Shown: positions 1-13,044 of the stretch, piece by piece
Layout: the number at the start of each line of letters is the position of its first letter
Numbering within the stretch: position 1 is the stretch's first letter
Assembly (NCBI GenBank): GCA_043228905.1
Contig: JBHGNT010000006.1
Location: 2,294,001 to 2,358,000, forward strand
DNA from: Azolla caroliniana
Taxonomy: Eukaryota > Polypodiophyta
Length of the DNA: 64,000 nucleotides
Reading direction: 5' to 3'
Position numbers and translations under genes: made by a program
The notes under the pieces: generated by a model
Database searches by the model: none
Seen by the model: the letters and a program-made list of their open reading frames with translations, nothing else
What the model was told of the DNA's origin: nothing

Positions 1-750
1 CCAAAATATGTGACCTATCCCAAATGAAGGTTCTTTATTCATTGACCGTCATTCCATTATTTTCTCAACATCAAAGCCAAAATTCAATGAGTGGGAGTTA
101 CCCCGAACGATGGTTCCCGTTCCTGGGGCTGCAACATCCCAACACATCCTTTTCTTAACAAAAATTTGGGTTCACAAGCTCAACATCAAACATACACAAT
201 GGAATTCGAGAACCTTCAGTTATACACTCACACTTTTGAGTGGTTACACCAATTCCCAATGTTAAATTCAGTATATTTCATTGTTGACTACTTTGGGACT
301 CTGAAATCTGTATTCAAGAAATTCCCAAGTAGATCAGCTTCTAATTTGGAGCACAATTAGCAGAATATTGTTGCTGAGAACAAGCTTTGTGACTGACTAC
401 TTTCCAGTTGCAAAATATTGAGTTGATCAGTAAAAATGAGTGGATAGATAGATAGATGCAACAACTCTAAAATAGAGAGAGAAAGAGATAGAGTGGGAGT
501 ACAGCTCATTTGTAATGCTGTTTGGTGAAGATGAGGTCATTCATTCAATCCCTACATTCCACACCATATTGGCAGGCTTTGAATCCAAGTTGATACATCA
601 ATAAAAAAATACGGCTTACCACAAGTATATCCTCGGTACAAAAAGAGAGAGTTGGATCATACAACGTGTTGAATGTAGGGTTCTGGGGAAACTGATTAAA
701 AGAATGTAATGGGTGGGCAGTGGCCGCACCACCCATCTGTCCACTGCCGC
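1..750. other. left flank, no gene recognised
   Basis: AT-rich DNA downstream of the minus-strand kinase gene, probably including its 3' UTR. A short GATA/GAGA run lies near 450-495. The open frames here (for example 91-360 plus) have no recognisable domain and look like chance. Confidence 0.5.
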
Positions 751-3700
751 CTATCGATGTCCATCTGCTGCTGCCGGTTCCTCTGGCACTTGAGGTTTGA
801 GATGGCTTCCTCTATTTCTAGTGCCCATGGAAGCACTGTCATTCTCATGATGATTTCTCACACTGCTCATGGTGGAGAAATCCCCACTTTGAGAGAAATT
901 AGAGGCAATGGCAGAGTTGGCCATGTGGGCGCCACGAGACGGTGGGCGGCGAGACCGTCCATCTTCGCCGCCACCACCCATGGAGCTTTTCTTCCTCCTT
1001 CGTCCAACCCTGTTTCCAATAGTACCACTTGAGCTTCCAATCGGCCCAGACTGAGACACAAGTGAAGACATAGTTGTAGGCACCAAATGCCGTGTTATCA
1101 TTGTGCTGATATTGCTTTGTCCCGATGGCTCTAGTGGGAAACCAACCACGCCATCCTCGTGTGCAGGTGGGAACTTCTCACTCTTGCTCTTTACCTGTTG
1201 CGACATAAGCCGTCGCCTCAGCTGCAAGATAAAAATTCCACTTTTTTGTTAAAACCATTGCTTTCATATATTTGTTGATAACATTTTAAGTGTAGGGTTA
1301 TAAGCACTCAAAGACACATTTTCCAAGATCTCTATCAGTAGGACTTTTTAGGCTTATACGCAAATGCAAATGGAATGTCCCTTCATTCTCTAAGCTGTCT
1401 ATGTTTAAACCAAAACGAACAGCTCACCATAATGGTAGCTAGCCCTTTATATACCATGAAACTCAAGGTCTGTGTCCGACCATGCCTTTCTTTATATCCC
1501 TGAAATCTGAGGCCCATCTCTAGACAATAGTTATCAACACACAAAAGGATGGCTGGTTCTTTATATACCATGAAAACCTTGAACTTTTCTCTGACCACGT
1601 CTATCCAGACCGGCCATTCAAGAACAGATGGATCAATTTCTAAGCTCACAGAAGGGTAGCTAGCCCTTTATATATTCCATAAAACTCTAGGTCTGAGTAT
1701 GCTCATAACACATCATTATTACCCACAGGTAATCAAGCCATGGTTATAAATCATACCTGTATATTTGCTTGTATTTCTGCATTTGCTTCTGGCGCAGGAA
1801 TAGCTTTATTAGTTCGCTGGGTCACTCGTTTTGAAGTTTCACCACGGGAACGCACAGCTTCTGCCCTTTTTCTAGAGAAATCCATAGAAGGATTTTGGTT
1901 ATATGCAAATTATCTTATCAAACAAAATAGTGACTCATGCTTCACCCTTACCTTCTAGCTTCCTCATCTCGCAGTTTGGCATCCATCTCTTTGCTTGGTG
2001 GATATTGAGGAAGGCTCGAAGGATCACATGCATGGGGCTCAGTAGAAAAGAACTAACACATTGAAATATCATATAAGAAAACAGCTGAGGCAGCATAAAA
2101 TGTACCAAACAATTCCATACATAAGGATGTGCTTACTTCACTTGCTAAGGCCAAGGATGCTGTCCCGCGATCTGATGGCTCGATAGCCAATAATTTCTTA
2201 AGAAGAGACAATACAGGGACTGGGAAATCTTTGAAAGAGTCTTCAATGCAACACTTATATGGTTGCTGAAACTTAAACATTGTCGCTTGAGGGAGTTTTA
2301 ACCTCTTCCAATACTCCTCTGATGGTGACCCACATAGCTTAAAAATCTTGTGGAGTTGTTCAACCTGAAATGTTGTACAAGTTCATGTTGTAAGATTCGA
2401 ATATACCTTCAAGCATGAACCCAAACATAATTTATTGTGTATAAATGTGAATGAGGTCAACATCCATCAGAGTCTCAATGTGTAAATGTATTTTATGTCC
2501 ATCAGAGACAAAGTCAAAAATTGCATCTAGTAGTAGGGGGTAGCGCCAAATGAACCTCAGTTCGGCCCGGAAGAATCGGCTTTCTGGCCATAAGTTCAGC
2601 TAAAATGCATCCTGTACTCCATAGATCCACAGCGACACTATACTCAGTTGCCCCTAGTAAAAGTTCTGGTGGACGATACCAGAGTGTTACAACTCTACTT
2701 GTTAATGGTTGCTTTTGCTGGGGGTTGAAAAAGGTAGCGAGCCCAAAATCAGCAATTTTTAATATGCCCGAATTGTCGAGTAAAAGGTTGGAGCCCTTTA
2801 TATCTCGATGAAGTACATGTCGGGTGTGACAATGTTCGAGTCCTGAAAGAAGCTGGTGCATGTAACACTTCACCTGCAATATCAAATAACCACACATCAT
2901 ATCTTAAAAGATCAAAATGATTAGGAACTAAATATGCTCGTAGAAAGCTATGGAGTGTTACCTAGCTTTCTATGAGCCTTATTTCATATTTATCAATAGA
3001 ACACGATGGAGAGTCATATTTATTTGCTTAATCATAATGTACACAAAAAAGTTTTCCCATGGGGGACACAACTAGCAACTTAGCAGAAAAGTACCTGTGG
3101 CTCTGTAAAAGTGATGTCTGGGCAAGCTGCTAAACCAGCAAGATCATGCTCCATGTACTCAAATACAAGGTACAAGGAACATGACATCCTAGATGTTACG
3201 AGGCCTTCGAGCTTTATGACATTGGGGTGGTCAAGTCTTCGCAATACTAGAATCTCTCGGGCCATGAACCGGACACTTTCGGGCTCCAGATTGTCAAATC
3301 GCACCTTCTTTAAGGCGACAATCTTTCCTGATAGAAGATCACGAGCCTTATAGACATTGCTATATGTACCTTGCCCAATCTGCCATAAAAAATTCTTAGA
3401 ACATTTACCAAAGTCATGGAATCAGGAAACAAATTCATTAATTGCAACAAATTAGATGTAGGAAGGGGATTCACTTAGATCAATTTCAAAATTCCTTACA
3501 CATTTATGTGTTCTTACATTAAAACACTAACCTGCCACATGATATTAGTAGGTCTCTGCCAATTATTATGGACATGCATGTTGAGTTGAGAACTAGAATA
3601 GAAGAGGCGAACGAGGACAGATCTTGAAAACATTTTAAACACTTTTCCATCTCAGACATTGGCAAGAGCCCACATTCCATCATGTTTCCTCACAATGCAC

Positions 3701-4846
3701 AAAATTAAAAGTTTCTGCACTTGGTGAGGCTCTAAGCGGCTGTAGGAATAAGGGACTGCTGGATACCTAGATATTTTCACATTGGAAAGAACTCACTTTT
3801 TGTCATGTTTACTCACATTTTTAAATGGTGATTTTCTGAAGATGAGGATCTACCTAGGTGAAGTTTTACACATTTTTCATGTGGGAAAGAGTCTATATTT
3901 CCTCATGTTTCCTTCCACTGTTCAACATTAGTTTCAATCATGTGGGAAAGACAAGGCTCTGCATACCTAGCTGGGTGTGGTTGGGCGCAAAGAGTTTCCA
4001 GTCGCCCATATATGAAAGAACTCAACTTGTACTCATGTTCCTCTCTATATTGTTTCACAATATCCCGTGTGGGAAAGTATCCACTTTGACATTAGTTTCC
4101 TTACAGTGTTCAAGTTTGTGTCAACGGTGTTTCTTAGCAAACCTCTGCATACCTAGCTGTGCATGCTCTGGCCCTCAGGTTCAAAAGTATCACCACATTA
4201 GGTCCTAGTCTACATTGTAGGCATCATACCACAAAAAACAGTTTTATGACCCCTTGAGATTATACAATTTAGGTAGTTAGATTGCCCTTATATACCGATA
4301 AACATTACAGTAAATGAATCGCATAAGTGTAATAAATGCCTACAATTTAGTGTGATCTTATACAATAGGGTACCAAGCTAGCTAACCCCAATATATATAC
4401 ACCAAGAGAGAGGGACCAATAGGAAACTGTCGCATCATACTACAACTTACCTTGTCAAGCTTTTCAAAGGTATCAGCTTTACGCGGGATCCAGCCTTTGA
4501 TAGACTCACCAGCAACGGCTGAGAGCCAAGCCGGCCATCCAGCAGCCACTTGCTCCCCTTCGGTTTGTCGAGGGATATTTCTCGGTCCTCCTCCTCCTTC
4601 ACCAGATGCCCTCTTCTCTTCAGCATGCGTAGCCCCCTTCTTATCTTTCTTCTTGGGATCATGAGCTAAATTGCTGTCTAATGGCGCTGTCTTGGTCTTC
4701 TTCGATTTGCTATCAGCTGTATCAGAAGGTGGGGCTGACGGTAGATCGAGTCTCTCGGCCACATTGGAATGGCGGCCAGATGAAGCCTTCGGTTTCACGC
4801 TAGATCTACCTCCTCCTACTGCTTGCTTCACACAAGCACAGCCCAT
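751..4846 (-). CDS. CDK-like serine/threonine protein kinase (plant CDKL family)
   Basis: Seven exons on the minus strand (4451-4846, 3095-3379, 2556-2873, 2137-2364, 1952-2052, 1757-1871, 751-1221) join in phase to about 637 residues. The start MGCACVK is a classic N-myristoylation and palmitoylation signal, suggesting membrane attachment. Residues 1-132 are a low-complexity leader. The kinase domain starts at 133 with the glycine loop IGQGTYSNVYKA, the ATP lysine K156, HRDIKGSN with catalytic D251, DFG at 269-271 and the WYRPPELLLG segment. The cyclin-binding helix position reads PESVRFM rather than PSTAIRE or PITALRE. This, with the myristoyl start, places it in the plant CDK-like group (relatives of At1g54610/IBS1) rather than true CDKs. 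After the kinase comes a conserved tail (CDPSSLP, PPSKEMDAKLRDEEARR) and a serine/glycine-rich C terminus. All catalytic residues are present. The function is inferred from the family. Confidence 0.93.
1400..1700. repeat. degenerate direct repeats in kinase intron
   Basis: Within the last intron, a unit containing GGTAGCTAGCCCTTTATATA and a following ATGAAA/CTAGGTCTG-like stretch occurs near 1432 and again near 1654. A related TTTATATACCATGAAA copy sits near 1560. It looks like an old minisatellite; no function is visible. Confidence 0.5.
3840..4200. repeat. degenerate tandem repeat in kinase intron 1
   Basis: The first intron (3380-4450) carries two or three diverged copies of a unit with GTGGGAAAG, a pyrimidine-rich stretch with TTAGTTTC, and CTCTGCATACCTAGCTG. 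These lie near 3890-3970 and 4070-4160, with a related piece near 3760. Intron growth by tandem duplication is the simplest reading. Confidence 0.45.
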
Positions 4847-5621
4847 CACTGAGCATTATAATACTGATTTCCACAGGGATAAAGAGTATATGTGAGAGAT
4901 CTCGGACGATTTCTATGTCTTTAAGCTAATCAGAAGTTGCATCTCTGTTTTTTCAATTTTTTTTTAACAGCCATGGCCCACAGAGAGAGGAGAAATGGAT
5001 TCGATGATACATATAACCTCTGCCTACAAAGCCATTCTTAGTCTTTCTAGGGCCCGGCCAGCCTCTGTGATAAGCTTAGATCTTGTTCTCTAGAGCTACA
5101 GTGGGGAGAAAGAGAAGCCATGAAAGCCCTCTCTCCCTGTCTCTCTCTGTGTGTGTGGGTGTGTGTGTGTCTGAATAGCTCAGTACCAAAAATAAAAAGA
5201 CCTCCTCTTCTCCTCCCCTGTTCTCTCTCTATCCTCTCAAATTTTTTTCCACACTCAGTCTCAATAATATTAATATTATTGACCTCAATAGTAGTATTTT
5301 ATGGCTTTATTAAGCCCTGACATTTATGAACCTTTCTCTCTCCAGATGAGACCTCACCATCATTTTGACCCGAATGCACCCGGGCCCCCCGACCCGATCC
5401 GATCCTCTCCACTCTCGCTCTCTCTCTCTCTCCAAACTTAGTTGGTGTTTAAGTTCTTCCTGGTTTCGTGCAATAGCAGATTGCTCGAACCATCTCGCTG
5501 AGTTAAAAATGGAAACATAAAAAAAAACATGCCCATCTTCGCACATGTGGGATGCCGTATTGTGCGTAGATGGAAACGATCGTTTTTGTCTATGCATTGG
5601 TCCTGGTAGGGAATTGAACCT
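4847..5621. promoter_or_regulatory. 5' flank of the CDK-like kinase gene
   Basis: Probable leader and promoter of the minus-strand kinase. It contains CT/GT-rich low-complexity DNA around 5125-5175 and a CT run near 5417-5434. I do not see a convincing TATA box at a fixed distance, so the transcription start cannot be placed. Confidence 0.35.
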
Positions 5622-5813
5622 TGCTTCTCTCCTATTATTACTTTCCTACTTAGAATTTGTGGTGTCTGACCTCGACTATGGAGACAAGTACATTCGTTCG
5701 CCCTACTTCTCGTGCCATGCTTCTCTCCTGCTATTACTTTCCTACTTAGAATTTGTGGTGTCCGACCTCAACTATGGAGACAAGTACATTCGTTCGCCCT
5801 ACTTCTCGCGCCA
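5622..5813. repeat. two-copy tandem duplication, 96-bp period
   Basis: A unit beginning TGCTTCTCTCCT and ending in CATTCGTTCGCCCTACTTCTC occurs at 5622 and again at 5718. The copies differ by only a few substitutions, so this is a recent tandem duplication. The open frame across it (5545-5901) is probably incidental. Confidence 0.85.
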
Positions 5814-7894
5814 GCAACCATTTTGTGTGCCATGTGAAAACTTCGTTTTATGTTGTGGCTTTCTCATTCTTAGTCATGCCAAAGTATGCTCGATCCTTTG
5901 AATCGTGTACCAGCAGTTTATAGCGTAGGAAAGAAAGGGGCATCAATCATCACTTTGTAACTACATATAACTAGTTGACTCTACAAAATGTAATAGTGAT
6001 GATTCAATCCTTCAAAGTTATCATATCCTTCGTCTCCACCTTTGTGTTTATTGTCATGGCCCCTACAACATGGTAGTAGGTTTGCATGTCTCTTTTCTCT
6101 TGCTGATTTTTTTTACTTCGCATTTTCTACTAATCTTTCCAAATACCAAACTTTCATCCGGTAATGTAATATCACCTTCATTATGAACAATCATGCCTCA
6201 TCGACCACAATCAAATAATAATAATCATAAATCATCAAATTATGTAATTATGGAGCAAAAGGCATAATAACTCTGGTTTCCTCGATATTTTGAGTATTTC
6301 TTAGAGGAAACCATGTTGAGGAGAGAAGTCTTTCATTTCCATCTTGAATCATCATTTGTTACTATAAATTGCCCTATCAACAATCTTGTATGCGACAAAA
6401 AAAGTTGTGTTCATGTTTAAATTACTAGCCCCAATTCTAGATCACAAAAAGTGAAATCCAAAAGTTAAGAGGGTTATTGTCTTTTGGTTTATTGAGAAAT
6501 TGGTTTATGAGTAAGGGTATGCATAGTCCAATGGTCATATTTTTGTATGTTAAGTCTCTTTTTAACTGTAAAGATGCTTGAACATATTTTTTTTTAAACC
6601 ACGTGTTGTGAGTCCCCATGAGCTAACCCAAGGACTCATTCTCTTTATTTGGTTGAGGAACAAAGAGGCTCAATGTGTGGTACATGGCAAAAGTGGACAC
6701 GAGATGATGCATAGTTTGATGAAGCTTTTTTATTTAAAATAAAACCCCGATTTTAGTGTCCTCATATTGTTGAATGTAAAATGTTGTCTTATGGTGAATT
6801 GTCAATCGTAACAATAAGATAATTAGATCATGCGTGTGATTCAATGTGTTTTTAGCTTGGTGAATCCCTAAGTGAAATTATGCAATTGTGATTCCTCATC
6901 CCTCCTCCCTCCACGTACACACAATAGCAATAAGCTAAAGTTAAGAAAATGTTAAAACAATATCTTAGTTAATGCATTGATGAGAAAACTTCCATGACCG
7001 TGATGATTGTGAATGAGCTCAAGTAAACATGTTGATGTATTGTAATTATGCTTTGATAGACTATGTTTTCCATTTAGGTGTTAGACGATTAGGAAACTAC
7101 CCCCTACCTCGTATTTAGCCGTATGGACATTTTTTTATGATCTTGCATGTTATTTTTTTGCCAATTGCGATGTGAAAATCTATCTCGTTTAGCCTTTAGG
7201 TATTGGGATTTCTATTGTAATATTTTGCATCGAAGCTAATTTAAAACATCAATAATCGTTGGTAGTACATCCTTGTTCTTTAGCATTGGTTTATAATAAT
7301 GCAAACCATCACTTTTATATGACATCATTGTTGATATAAACTAGTTGATTAGCCTTTATTAGGTATGATGTTTACATGTTTCACATATATAGCATGTAAC
7401 CGTTTTACGTTTTTTAAATCCTTTGACTAGCCGTAATACATATGAGTTCTGTGTTCTTTAATGGGTTTAATATAAATGCTAATGATTCAATATTTAATTT
7501 GAAGTGAATAAAGCAAACAACTCCATGCGTAGGGGCGATTGAAATTTGCGATACAACCTTTGCTTTGACACTTCTTGTAGACTGACGTGGAAATTACAAG
7601 AAGTAAATTTCTTCTTTTGATACCCTTTGTCCTCCAACCTTATCTTCGTCTACCATATTATGATTTGAAGTACTTGACCAATGACTTGCATTTACACATT
7701 TCTAGTAAAACAAACAAATAAATGGCTTCACACAATTATCGTGTTCACATCCTTCCTCAATGATCGAAACTAGGTAAAGTTCTATGAGGAATATTTTAAA
7801 TCGATAACATTACAACAAGTTCATGTTGGCTTTAGGTACTACTTTAGTGATGAAAGAATCCCCAAAATTTGTGGTTGGAGTAAAGTATAAATCC
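5814..7894. other. intergenic, no gene recognised
   Basis: AT-rich DNA with only short chance open frames. No conserved protein, RNA gene or clear element was seen. Confidence 0.4.
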
Positions 7895-8350
7895 ATTGTT
7901 TTTAACAATCGGCAACAGTTCAGTTTGAGAGGGTCAAAATCGAACCGTTTAAATTTTTTGAAACCTGAACTTACCATGAAATCATTAAACCGAACCATTA
8001 AAAAAAAATCAAACCATTACGCCATTAAACCGGTACAACCGCGGTTTCGTGATTTGGTTTTAGTTTTAAGGTTAGGTCAAATTTAAAATTTAAAAATTTT
8101 CATTATTTAAATTTTCAAAATTTTAAAGATTTTCTTCAAATGTGAGAATAAGGCATGAAAATGAAAAGATTCTTTAAAAACAATTTTTTAAATTTAAATA
8201 AATAAATAAATAAACCGTTTAAACTACAGTTTCTAATTGTTGAAACCGAACTGAACCGTTAAAAAAACCCAAACCAAACCAAACCGCTAAGCCACGGTTC
8301 CGTGGTTCGGTTCGGTTTAAACCGAACCATTGCTGATTGTTTATTGTTTT
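7895..8350. mobile_element. non-autonomous hAT-like MITE, about 440 bp
   Basis: The element is 7903-8342, flanked by an identical 8-bp duplication ATTGTTTT at 7895-7902 and 8343-8350. The left end TAACAATCGGCAACAGTTCA matches the inverted right end (AAACAATCAGCAATGGTTCG read inward on the minus strand) with a few mismatches. The subterminal DNA is packed with AACCG/GGTTCGGTT motifs in both orientations. An 8-bp target duplication with short inverted ends and subterminal repeats is typical of hAT-derived MITEs. There is no transposase frame. The flank is AT-rich, so a chance 8-mer match is the main doubt. Confidence 0.62.
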
Positions 8351-9711
8351 CCCCTTCTTGTTCTTCGATAAGTCAAATTAAATTAGAAATCGTTATTGTC
8401 AAGATGCTTCAAATTTTTGTGTTGTTGGCAGAATTAATCAAGGCAATGCATGGTTGGTTGTTGATTCTCAACTTGAAGATGGTTGAGATAGGTGATGTTT
8501 GGCAACATATAAGAAATTGATTTAGATTAATCTCCGTGTGTAGTTCTTGAATCCAAACACCTCTTTGATATGCTTGGCCGCAAAATTTAACTTTCCTTCA
8601 AAATAATGTGATTGAATTCTACTTCTTTTTCCCCATGATATTGCTCTAATTGCAAGAGAAACAATAAGACAATATTTGTTTATCTTGCTCAATTATTTAG
8701 AGTTATGCTAGGCACATATTCCCTACATGCTTGGTTGCTAAATCCATTTGAGTTGTTATATATCATAACTATAGGCATTGTTGATTGTGACAAGTGCATT
8801 ATCATTTTGATGGGTTTTGTTCATGGCGACATGTATCTTTAACCCTCCCATCATATAAGGTCATGTTTGTCTACCTTACGTTACAACACATGTAAATGGG
8901 GTATTGTTTGATGTTTTCCATGGGGTACCATGATGGCTAAAACGGATGTGATTTTGTGGTCTTCACATAAAAACTTTGTGGACATAAAGCACCTTGTTTT
9001 GAGACGAGTTTCCTTTGTATACTTAGCATCGAATTCAGGTTTAAAATTTTGTTTTTTTTTTCAAAATAAAATAAACTAAAAAGTTTGAACCTGAAGTTGA
9101 TACTAAGAATCGAATTGTGATGAAAACACTTTGAACCTGAGTATCAAATTGTACTGAAATCTCTATTTTTAAAATAATTGTGTCAATGGTAACCATTGTG
9201 TATGAATTTACACTACTAAAAGTTGGATGACCAAGTGAGTTTCATTCACGTGAGGATTAAAGCCTTAATGTTTTCACCATGGATCGCATGAACCAAGTCC
9301 TCCATTAGCTGGTGAACTTAGGGAGCTTATTGACTTTGACGATGAGCTACTAGAGGACCCTACCATTGCTAGCCTATGTGGAGCAGATACTACTGCACAA
9401 ATTTAGGAGGAGAGTTCTTAAAAGAAGAAGAGGAAAGCAATGTGAATACGCTGATAATTATGTGATATGTTCTAAGGATATATTAATGTTCACGTCTAGG
9501 TTTGACAGTTTTGATAGTTCATGAATATTGTCTATATTTTTTGAGCTCTGACTTTATGGATATTGATGAGCACTAAATTTATAGATCTTTATGACACTTT
9601 CAGAACCATTAATCTTAACTCATGCATTGTGATTTTCCTTAAGTTAACTACTTTTCATATTTGTAGACCATCAACGTTCAAACATTTATCGAAAAACTAT
9701 TGAATTTTGGA
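8351..9711. other. intergenic, no gene recognised
   Basis: AT-rich sequence without a recognisable gene. An imperfect inverted repeat sits at about 9018-9112: TTCAGGTTTAAA on the left mirrors TTTGAACCTGAA on the right across a poly-T/A loop. Confidence 0.4.
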
Positions 9712-10985
9712 AATTTATTTATTTATTTATTTGTTTTTCAAAAAAAAAACTCCTTCATTAGTTATAAATTTTTACAAATGAGACGATTATGTACAAATCC
9801 CTGTAGGGACGCGATAGTTCCATCTTATGTGGATGCCCACTGACTCAAGAGAGGGAGATGACGACCATTGTTGGATGAAGGCTATTCGTTGTCTTTCAAC
9901 TCCATCATAGCCGCCCTTGAGGCCTAGCCCATCATATTGGCTCTTTAGAGTGGCTACAATTTCACTCCATATCTCTTGCAGTAACCTTGTTGGATGTGCG
10001 ATTTGGTTGGAGAAGACTTGCCTACATTGTTGTTTCCATTGAATCCAAAGAGTTATTGGGCTGACCAATTCCAACACCTCTTGAGATCTGTCATTAAGAG
10101 GACTGGAGTGGACATTGCCGCTAGAGGAGAAAAATACCCCTTGTGCTTTTATCACCAAAGTCATCCCCTCCTCCTGATGCTCGTATATGCCAAATACGGT
10201 CTACCATGATAGCCAACATATATTTCTCCACTTGATTGAGCCTTGCACCTGGCATAATTACAACAAGCGGCCAACCCCCCGCCATATTCGATGGGACGTT
10301 GGGCAATCCCACAGAGCGTGTCGTATTGATTCTACTGCATGTGGGCACTCTACACAATTAGGAGAGATAAGGTTCCCACGTTGCCATGCTCCCACCAGTA
10401 GGGACTTATGTATTAATAGCCATTGGAATGTGGTAATTCGCCTCGTGTGTTGTTGTTTCCAGATTTTCTGCCAAAACTTGGTGATTCTTGTAGGAGGAAC
10501 TTGAAATGTGTGCCAGCCAGACCTTCGCAGCAACCGGCTCTCGGGCGGTTTGAGCAGCTAGAATGTGGCGACCCAATCTAGTTGTGAATTGGAAGAAAGG
10601 GATGGGTTTGCTTCCTTGTCCCGTGTAGGGATCACGCCATGTCCATTGCAAAGGGTTCCAAATGACCTTACCTAGCCATGTGTTTTCATGAGTACATATG
10701 TGCCAATTGGGTTGTACTTTGATCGGATCAAGAACTACAATCCATTTATGACCAGTATACGCAAGTACTCGAATTACGTTATTCTATGTTGGTGTCTTAG
10801 TGTTTCGCAATTCAGAGCCTTCGAGCGTGTCTAGTGGTCCCCTACCTCTCGGGATCAGAGATCCCTCCTCCTCGTGGCCTATCCATTTCTCCATTGTCGT
10901 CCTTTGAGTAGCAGATTCCCTAATCAGTAGAGCGTTAATGATTTCCGATCTCATAGTCCATCCACCCCTGATTCCATGGGAATTC
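9712..10985 (-). mobile_element. 3' fragment of a LINE (non-LTR) retrotransposon, degenerate ORF2 end
   Basis: Minus-strand frames, broken by frameshifts, encode the C-terminal part of a plant LINE ORF2. The piece at about 10258-10533 has the zinc-knuckle-like reverse transcriptase C-terminal domain (zf-RVT): W..FQWLLIHKSLLVG followed by C-x2-C, then an H and C (CVEC...HALWDC) and a following W. Upstream frames (10406-10980) continue in similar tryptophan-rich style (NPLQWTWRDP). Downstream, a frame at 9787-10164 is shared with the second copy at 57.3 kb. On the minus strand the element ends in an A-rich tail with AAAT repeats (about 9712-9750). No reverse transcriptase core is present in this 5'-truncated copy, so it cannot move by itself. 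Confidence 0.8.
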
Positions 10986-12007
10986 TAGAAATTATTATTT
11001 GACACTTGTTAAATCTAAAAAAATCAGCAAATTTTATATGTTATTTACGACATGTGATACTGGTGTATCCACTTTTTTGAAAATTGCCTAAAATCGCAAA
11101 TTATAAAAGGAATCTAATAAAAGATTATGGGATCCTTCCACTTCTAAACGTGAATGTGTTCAGATTTGATGTCATTTTGTTCTAGCATGGAAATTATCGT
11201 ACATGTGTTGTCATTACAAAGATTTAGAAAACCAATGGGTGATACCTTGAAGCGTCATCAACCATTCTTGGATGTAATATTCTTACTTAAAATTATGATG
11301 GTGTTAATGTTCTTGTATTGTCAATGAAATCCTTTTGTAGATACCCATTCATCCTATTTTTATAGGGAATGATCACTATTAGCATTGTATTCTTCGTGGC
11401 TTATAACACACATGAGAGCATTGTTTTATCAAGTTTATTCTGATAATTTGGTGAAGAACCAAAGCATTCACTTTTCTATTGATTTGTGGAACTATCTTGC
11501 TGAGTAGAATTATGATGCTATGAAAATTCACCAGAACCCATTAAGACTATAAGACTAATGTTTACTTGATTATGTAAGTTTGCAATGGACATGTGATGTT
11601 CATTTTTGGGTGTGTGCTTACATGCTTTGTTATTTGTGTTAGCACACTTTTCTAGTTTTCACTTGCATTCTAAGTCCACGTTAGTGGTAACATTACTTTA
11701 GAGAACATGTAAGTTTGCGTACAAAAGTTTAAACCAAGAAACATATCAGAAATTCCCATCTTTGCATTCCCAAATGTAAGAATGAAAAACAGAACATTTC
11801 ATTGTCATAGGTATATACACATTGAATTCATCATACATACATGCAGACACACAAAACATGTACACTCAAATATTTATGTTTTTAAGTATATATTCTAAGA
11901 CGTAAAATATTCTAAAGCATTCAAGAACCTACACACATATGCAACACTTGGCACAATCAAATACCACATAGTACCACTATTGTGATTGTTGGTCTTCAAG
12001 TTCAGAC

Positions 12008-12015
<8 letters not shown>
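10986..12015. other. intergenic, no gene recognised
   Basis: AT-rich, with no recognisable coding or RNA feature. CATACATACATG-type repeats begin near 11833. Confidence 0.4.
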
Positions 12016-12044
<29 letters not shown>

Positions 12045-12062
12045 TGTATGTATGTATGTATG
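12016..12062. repeat. (TATG)n microsatellite
   Basis: About eleven perfect TATG/GTAT units. The minus-strand open frame across it (poly IHTY) is an artefact of the repeat. Confidence 0.95.
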
Positions 12063-12239
12063 ATACCTACAAGCCCAAGGATAGAGTAAACTTATGAAAT
12101 GTTGGTTAAATAGGTAGGGTAAGGAGGAATACATTAATATGCAATACTAAGCCTCCATTTTGATGTTTATTTCCTGAAATTGACCAAGAAGCAAAAAGTA
12201 TGGAACACGAACTCTGGTAGGAACATTTTTGTGGTGGGA

Positions 12240-12560
12240 AAATTGTTAAGTTTTAAGTTGACGTGTTAAGTTTTAAGTTTGTGTAATTTTAGAAGGTATG
12301 AGTTTCAATGTATGTGTAATATCTCTCATTTGAGTTTTAAGGTATGTAATTTGAAGCTCGAGGTTTTAAGTTTGGTGTAATTGGAAGGTTTTGAGTTTTA
12401 AGGTGTGTAATTTCAAGCTTTAAGTTCTAATTTCGGTGTAATTGAAAGATTTTGGTTTTCGATGATGCATATTGGTGTGTAATTTGAAGTTTTAAACTTT
12501 AATGTAAGTGTAATTTGAAGTTTTTAAGTTTTGTGTTATTGGAAGTTTTTGTTTTTTTAG
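12240..12560. repeat. degenerate GT/T-rich minisatellite
   Basis: Diverged units of roughly 40-55 bp built from TTTTAAGTTT, GGTGTAATT and GAAGGTTTT, about six copies. A similar composition recurs near 20200-20300 inside a WD40 intron. Confidence 0.6.
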
Positions 12561-12850
12561 AGGAATTTGGTGTAAGATTTTGATGGCAAATTTGTGTGTT
12601 ACACTCATAATCTTTTGAAGTTTTTGATGTCTGATTTTGGGTCGGGCTCCTAGTGACACATGCCAACAATGAGTCCCGCGGGTTCTTGTCCTAAATCGGA
12701 TGGGCTCCTGTGGTGGTGGCACAAAGGTTGCTAGCTTTTTCGATGGCGCACTTGTTTATTATCTAGATCGGACGGTGCCCTACACCCTCCGTGGGTGCGA
12801 TTTCCTCGCCAGGCCTCTTTATGATTTGGTAGCAGTTAGAGATGAGCATC

Positions 12851-12982
12851 CATCCATCCATACATACACATACATACACATACATACATACATGATACAT
12901 ACATACATACATACATACATACATACATACATACATACATGATACATACATATATACATACATACATACATACATACATACA
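12851..12982. repeat. (CATA)n microsatellite
   Basis: A long CATA/TACA repeat with two CATGATACAT interruptions. Open frames across it on both strands are repeat artefacts. It lies about 340 bp upstream of the AGPase start codon. Confidence 0.95.
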
Positions 12983-13044
12983 AGCATCCAAGCATCATGG
13001 AAGCATCCAAGCAGACAAATGCTCCCCCATCTAATCTGACCTTT

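Noticed and set aside
5600-5625. GGTTCAATTCC (minus strand), a good B box match
   Set aside because: No box A at suitable distance and no tRNA-like fold, so it is probably chance.
12763-13010. Open frames of MYVC/IHTY repeats here and at 59111-59581
   Set aside because: They are translations of TATG/CATA microsatellites on both strands; a four-base repeat free of stops is open in all frames.
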